From assembly GCF_018691265.1 (NCBI RefSeq), contig NW_024881313.1, positions 40,417,518-40,481,517 on the forward strand: a DNA stretch of 64,000 nucleotides, read 5' to 3'. Both the position numbers and the translations under genes were made by a program. How positions within the stretch are numbered: the stretch's first letter is position 1; the number at the start of each line of letters is the position of its first letter. This document shows positions 41,201 to 64,000 of the stretch, in pieces. The DNA comes from Tyto alba (Eukaryota; Chordata; Aves; Strigiformes; Tytonidae). Under the pieces are notes generated by a model. The model was not told where the DNA came from. It saw nothing but the letters and a program-made list of their open reading frames with translations, and searched no databases.

Positions 41201-42093
41201 TCCAACCTTTCTCTCGCTGGCTCCGGGCCCCCCTCATCTACCCCACAGCCCCCACTATGCCCCCAGGCCCACCCCACACTCCTGCCCCTCAACCGCTCCT
41301 AACCACCCCCCACCCACAGCCCCCCCAACATCCCCAGCCCCCAAAATCTCTCCTATACTTGTAACTTCTCCTCCAAGCTCTCTGCCCCTCATCCCCCACC
41401 CATATCTCAACCCCCCAAGCTCAACACAAACCCTCACCCCCTCCCAACATCCCCAGCCCCCCCCAACCCCCTCCCCACATCCCCCAGACCCCACTAATCC
41501 CCCTCCCCAGCTCCCCAGCCCCCCCAAACTCTCTCCCCACCTCCCCAGCCCCTCCTCACATCCCCAGCCCCCCAAAAACCCTCTCCCCACACCCCCAGCC
41601 CCCCCAAGCCCTCTCCCCATCCCCTCCTCACATCCCCAGCCCCCCCAAAACCCTCTCCCCACCTCCCCAGCCCCCCCAAAACCCTCTCCCCACCTCCCCA
41701 GCCCCTCCTCACATCCCCAGCCCCTCCAAAACCCTCTCCCCACCTCCCCAGCCCCTCCTCACATCCCCAGCCCCCCCCAAAACCCTCTCCCCACATCCCC
41801 AGCCCCCCCCAAACCCCCTCCCCACAACCCCAGCCCCTTCCCAAAACCTTCTCCCCACATCCCCAGCCCCCTCCCCCAAACCCTCTCCCCCTCCCCACAT
41901 CCCCAGGCCCACTCGAGACCCCCATACCCCTTTACCTCCCACCCCAGACACCCCACGCCGCCATACCCACACCGACCTGCAGCGTGCGCTGCCGCAGGGC
42001 CCGCAGCCTCTCCCGCCGCCGCCGCGCCTCCTCCTCCAGCCTCCCCAAAGCCGGGCCCTCCTCCGCCTCCACACCGCCAACGGGCGCCGCCAT
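1445..42093 (-). CDS. CCDC12: CCDC12, cwf18-family spliceosome protein (7 exons)
   Basis: Coding exons, in transcript order: 41977-42093, 15234-15304, 4238-4317, 2447-2508, 2309-2343, 1811-1887, 1445-1524. They join without a phase error to 522 nt, giving 173 residues plus stop; the human protein is 166. Family knowledge: CCDC12 is the vertebrate counterpart of fission yeast Cwf18, a small charged helical nuclear protein of the spliceosome. Seen here: an acidic/arginine-rich N-terminal helix (about residues 18-36, core [15 protein letters not shown]), a conserved [20 protein letters not shown] block (about 63-82), an EAAKPEP block, the [20 protein letters not shown] block (about 116-135), then [19 protein letters not shown], ending in SDSD. 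The start was chosen for its strong Kozak context and the match to the mammalian N-terminus. The gene lies head-to-head with NBEAL2. Expression is probably housekeeping, judging from the GC-rich promoter. The identification is very secure. Confidence 0.95.
1811..1887 (-). CDS. CCDC12: CCDC12 coding exon 6
   Basis: Acceptor CCCCAG, donor GTGCGT. It completes the Trp codon and encodes [20 protein letters not shown] followed by IAELI, the C-terminal basic coiled helix of the family. Confidence 0.94.
2309..2343 (-). CDS. CCDC12: CCDC12 coding exon 5 (35-nt micro-exon)
   Basis: A very short exon with acceptor CCCTAG and donor GTGAGT. It encodes [11 protein letters not shown] plus two bases of a Trp codon completed by exon 6. 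The residues are nearly invariant in vertebrates. Confidence 0.92.
2447..2508 (-). CDS. CCDC12: CCDC12 coding exon 4
   Basis: Acceptor CATCTAG, donor GTACGT. It encodes about residues 90-110, [20 protein letters not shown] plus Val, matching the mammalian segment closely. Confidence 0.92.
2509..4237 (-). other. CCDC12: CCDC12 intron 3
   Basis: A 1.7-kb intron. It holds a short A-run (about 2746-2757), a C-run (about 2790-2800) and a short CA tract near 2695-2705. No recognisable gene or element is visible. Confidence 0.8.
4238..4317 (-). CDS. CCDC12: CCDC12 coding exon 3
   Basis: Acceptor TCCCCAG, donor GTGGGC. It encodes the most conserved block of the family, [20 protein letters not shown] followed by QAKPAS (about residues 63-89). 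It ends one base into a Val codon that exon 4 completes. Confidence 0.93.
4318..15233 (-). other. CCDC12: CCDC12 intron 2 (10.9 kb)
   Basis: Contains no second gene that I can support. It is marked by many homopolymer tracts (4623-4643, 7509-7540, 8645-8668, 9822-9847, 11880-11933, 12067-12096, 12300-12324, 14870-14903, 15110-15129). Between them the sequence looks unique, with no long open frame that resembles a protein. Confidence 0.75.
11880..11934. repeat. T-tract followed by A-tract (snap-back repeat)
   Basis: Three T-runs broken by single C bases lead into a run of 14 T, then AG, then a run of about 15 A. The last two runs are mutually complementary with almost no loop. Confidence 0.8.
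15234..15304 (-). CDS. CCDC12: CCDC12 coding exon 2
   Basis: Acceptor TTTCAG at 15305-15310; donor GTAATT. It encodes about residues 40-62, rich in Asp, Glu and Lys (begins [17 protein letters not shown]). The exon ends two bases into a codon, which the next exon completes as Lys-Glu-Leu. It is isolated between introns of 26.7 and 10.9 kb. Confidence 0.88.
22290..22560. mobile_element. Possible ancient CR1/L3-like remnant
   Basis: An AT-rich stretch has the flavour of old amniote CR1 3' regions (AGCACTTTTCCAGTCCTTTG, TTTATGCAGTATTCAG). The resemblance is from memory of the family only. No ends or target-site duplications are visible. Confidence 0.3.
24956..25038. repeat. 22-bp direct repeat, about 3.8 copies
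   Basis: The unit begins GGGCATTAGAGGGGCTCTTG and is 22 bp long. Three full copies and a partial fourth are identical or nearly so, which indicates recent expansion. Confidence 0.9.
27238..27525 (-). mobile_element. CR1-family LINE, truncated 3' fragment
   Basis: The plus strand starts with the reverse complement of the well-known avian CR1 3' end (AGAATCACAGAGTCGTTTAG, then the GGAAAAGACCCTTAAG segment). It continues through the TCCAACCGTTAACCCAGCAC and GAAGAAATTTTTCCTA blocks of the CR1 3' region. Similarity fades near 27.52 kb, so only the last few hundred bases of the element are present, the usual 5'-truncated state. It is oriented with CCDC12. CR1 is the dominant LINE of birds, so this copy is the main taxonomic clue in the window. 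Confidence 0.88.
33520..33650 (-). pseudogene. Possible decayed C2H2 zinc-finger fragment
   Basis: On the minus strand one frame reads [10 protein letters not shown], then a stop, then TSENVP. This recalls the CGKAF...TGEKPY pattern of C2H2 fingers. The second Cys and both His ligands are not intact and the frame is broken. It may be a coincidence or a very old retrocopy. Confidence 0.2.
38760..39545 (+). mobile_element. Possible ancient LINE (CR1/L3-like) remnant
   Basis: The segment near 39.40-39.52 kb (AAATGGTGGAACTGTCTCAG, then GTTTAGAAAGGCTTGGACAA) resembles the 3' region of old CR1/L3 elements, which commonly carry a GTGGAACT...TTGGACAAA signature. The upstream 0.6 kb lacks stable open frames. 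An A-rich insertion interrupts it at about 39048-39063. Confidence 0.35.
41000..41970. repeat. C-rich minisatellite in CCDC12 intron 1
   Basis: Almost no G occurs on the plus strand. Units of about 25 bp (often paired as 50 bp) alternate CTCCTCACATCCCCAGCCCC and CAAAACCCTCTCCCCACCTC. They are clearest from 41.46 to 41.87 kb and more degenerate leftward to 41.0 kb. The CCDC12 RNA-sense strand is therefore a long run of GGGG blocks starting within about 10 bases of exon 1. Confidence 0.85.
41977..42093 (-). CDS. CCDC12: CCDC12 coding exon 1
   Basis: Codes for residues 1-39. The ATG at 42091-42093 has A at -3 and G at +4. The Ala/Gly/Glu-rich start is followed by the charged helix [19 protein letters not shown]. 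The donor reads GTCGGT, a weak but acceptable site, and the exon ends on a full codon. Confidence 0.9.
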
Positions 42094-42096
42094 CTT
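42086..42096 (-). promoter_or_regulatory. YY1-type motif over CCDC12 start codon
   Basis: Minus strand reads AAGATGGCGGC, the exact consensus YY1 site often found just downstream of the start site in housekeeping genes. Here it includes the ATG itself. Confidence 0.6.
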
Positions 42097-42691
42097 CCCC
42101 CCTCTCCCCCTCCAACTTCCACGTACAGCCCCTAGCGCGCATGCGGGGTAGGTGCCACCCGATCGAGCACCGAGCGCATCGATCGGCAAACCGCGGCGGG
42201 GGGCGCGATCGTTGCGGGGGGGGGGAACAGAGCGCGGGGAGGAGGGGAATTACCAAAAAAAAAAAAATCAATATTAATAAAAAATAGAAAGGTAAAATAA
42301 CCCCAAATCCTTTTGCTCCGCTCAGACACGCTCACTCCACCACCCTCCCAGGGCGCGCAAGGCTCAGCTGCTTTAATGGGGGGGGGGGAAATTATTGGAA
42401 TTATTTGCGGGGGGGGGGGGGCATTTTACTTTCCCCACCTTCCCTTTTTTTACCTTCCCCTCGCAAAGGGCTGCCCGCGGGGCAAGGTAAAAAGAGGGGG
42501 TGGGAAGGGATGGGCTCCCCCCCCCCCCCCCCGCCTCCCCGCAGCAGCAGGTACCCGGTACCGGGGGGGGGGGGGGGGGCCCTGTCACCGCCCCCCCCCC
42601 CGCCCCGTACCTGGGGGAGGGCCTGGCGATGGGGGGGGGGGGGGCGGAGCTGCCCGCCGTGCCGTGCCGTACCGAGCCGTGCCGGCCCGGC
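42094..42691. promoter_or_regulatory. Bidirectional promoter of CCDC12 and NBEAL2
   Basis: Only 598 bp separate the two start codons, which point away from each other. The region is rich in CpG and G/C runs. It contains an NRF1-type palindrome (CGCATGCG at 42138-42145) and, at the CCDC12 start, a YY1-type motif. A small AT-rich island with a TATTAATAAAAAATAG core lies at about 42256-42312. No classical TATA box is positioned for either gene with certainty. Confidence 0.75.
42138..42145. promoter_or_regulatory. NRF1-type palindrome
   Basis: CGCATGCG, within GCGCGCATGCGGGG, is the core of the NRF1 recognition sequence, about 45 bp upstream of the CCDC12 ATG. Confidence 0.5.

Positions 42692-64000
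<21,309 letters not shown>

Larger units (their letters stand above)
15305..41976 (-). other. CCDC12: CCDC12 intron 1 (26.7 kb)
   Basis: The large first intron. It carries a CR1 tail (27.24-27.52 kb), a 22-bp tandem repeat (24.96-25.04 kb), possible older element remnants (22.3, 33.5 and 38.8-39.5 kb) and many A/T tracts. At its promoter end is a C-rich minisatellite (41.0-41.97 kb). No embedded gene or RNA gene could be supported. Confidence 0.75.

Overview
The window is vertebrate nuclear DNA and almost certainly from a bird. It has large spliced genes with GT-AG introns and no operons. A CR1-type LINE tail at about 27.24-27.52 kb carries the antisense of the CR1 3' end typical of avian genomes. 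Gene order matches the human 3p21.31 block (PTH1R - CCDC12 - NBEAL2). I cannot name the species. Long uninterrupted G, C, A and T runs suggest a long-read assembly.

Layout. (1) Positions 1-190 look like the last part of a plus-strand 3' UTR with an AATAAA signal at 169-174; by synteny this would be PTH1R, but no coding sequence is present. (2) Positions 690-42093 hold CCDC12 on the minus strand. This is a cwf18-family spliceosome protein of 173 residues in seven coding exons spread over 40.6 kb, and all exons join in frame. Its introns are AT-leaning, full of poly(A)/poly(T) tracts, and contain at least one CR1 copy and a few possible decayed elements. (3) Positions 42094-42691 are a GC-rich head-to-head promoter shared by CCDC12 and NBEAL2, with a YY1-type motif on the CCDC12 start codon and an NRF1-type palindrome. 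(4) From 42692 to the right edge runs NBEAL2 (BEACH-domain protein, platelet alpha-granule biogenesis in mammals) on the plus strand. I place 27 exons encoding about the first 1415 residues, and every splice phase closes. The PH-BEACH-WD40 half lies beyond the window.

The unusual part is the non-coding DNA of NBEAL2. Its introns hold a dense cluster of minisatellites. In intron 1 there are two E-box-rich arrays of about 39-40 bp (44.15-46.80 kb), then a 40-bp array with a 717-bp higher-order repeat (48.47-50.74 kb). Next comes a 41-bp array that places an inverted CCAAT box (NF-Y-type site) every 41 bp immediately before exon 2 (50.84-51.60 kb). Intron 6 has a 24-28-bp array built on a 14-bp palindrome, and intron 12 a 27-bp array. 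A C-rich minisatellite sits in CCDC12 intron 1 beside the same promoter. In both genes the RNA-sense strand of intron 1 is therefore G-rich, an arrangement that favours R-loops and G-quadruplexes. No RNA genes, CRISPR arrays, intact transposons or bacterial-type features were found.
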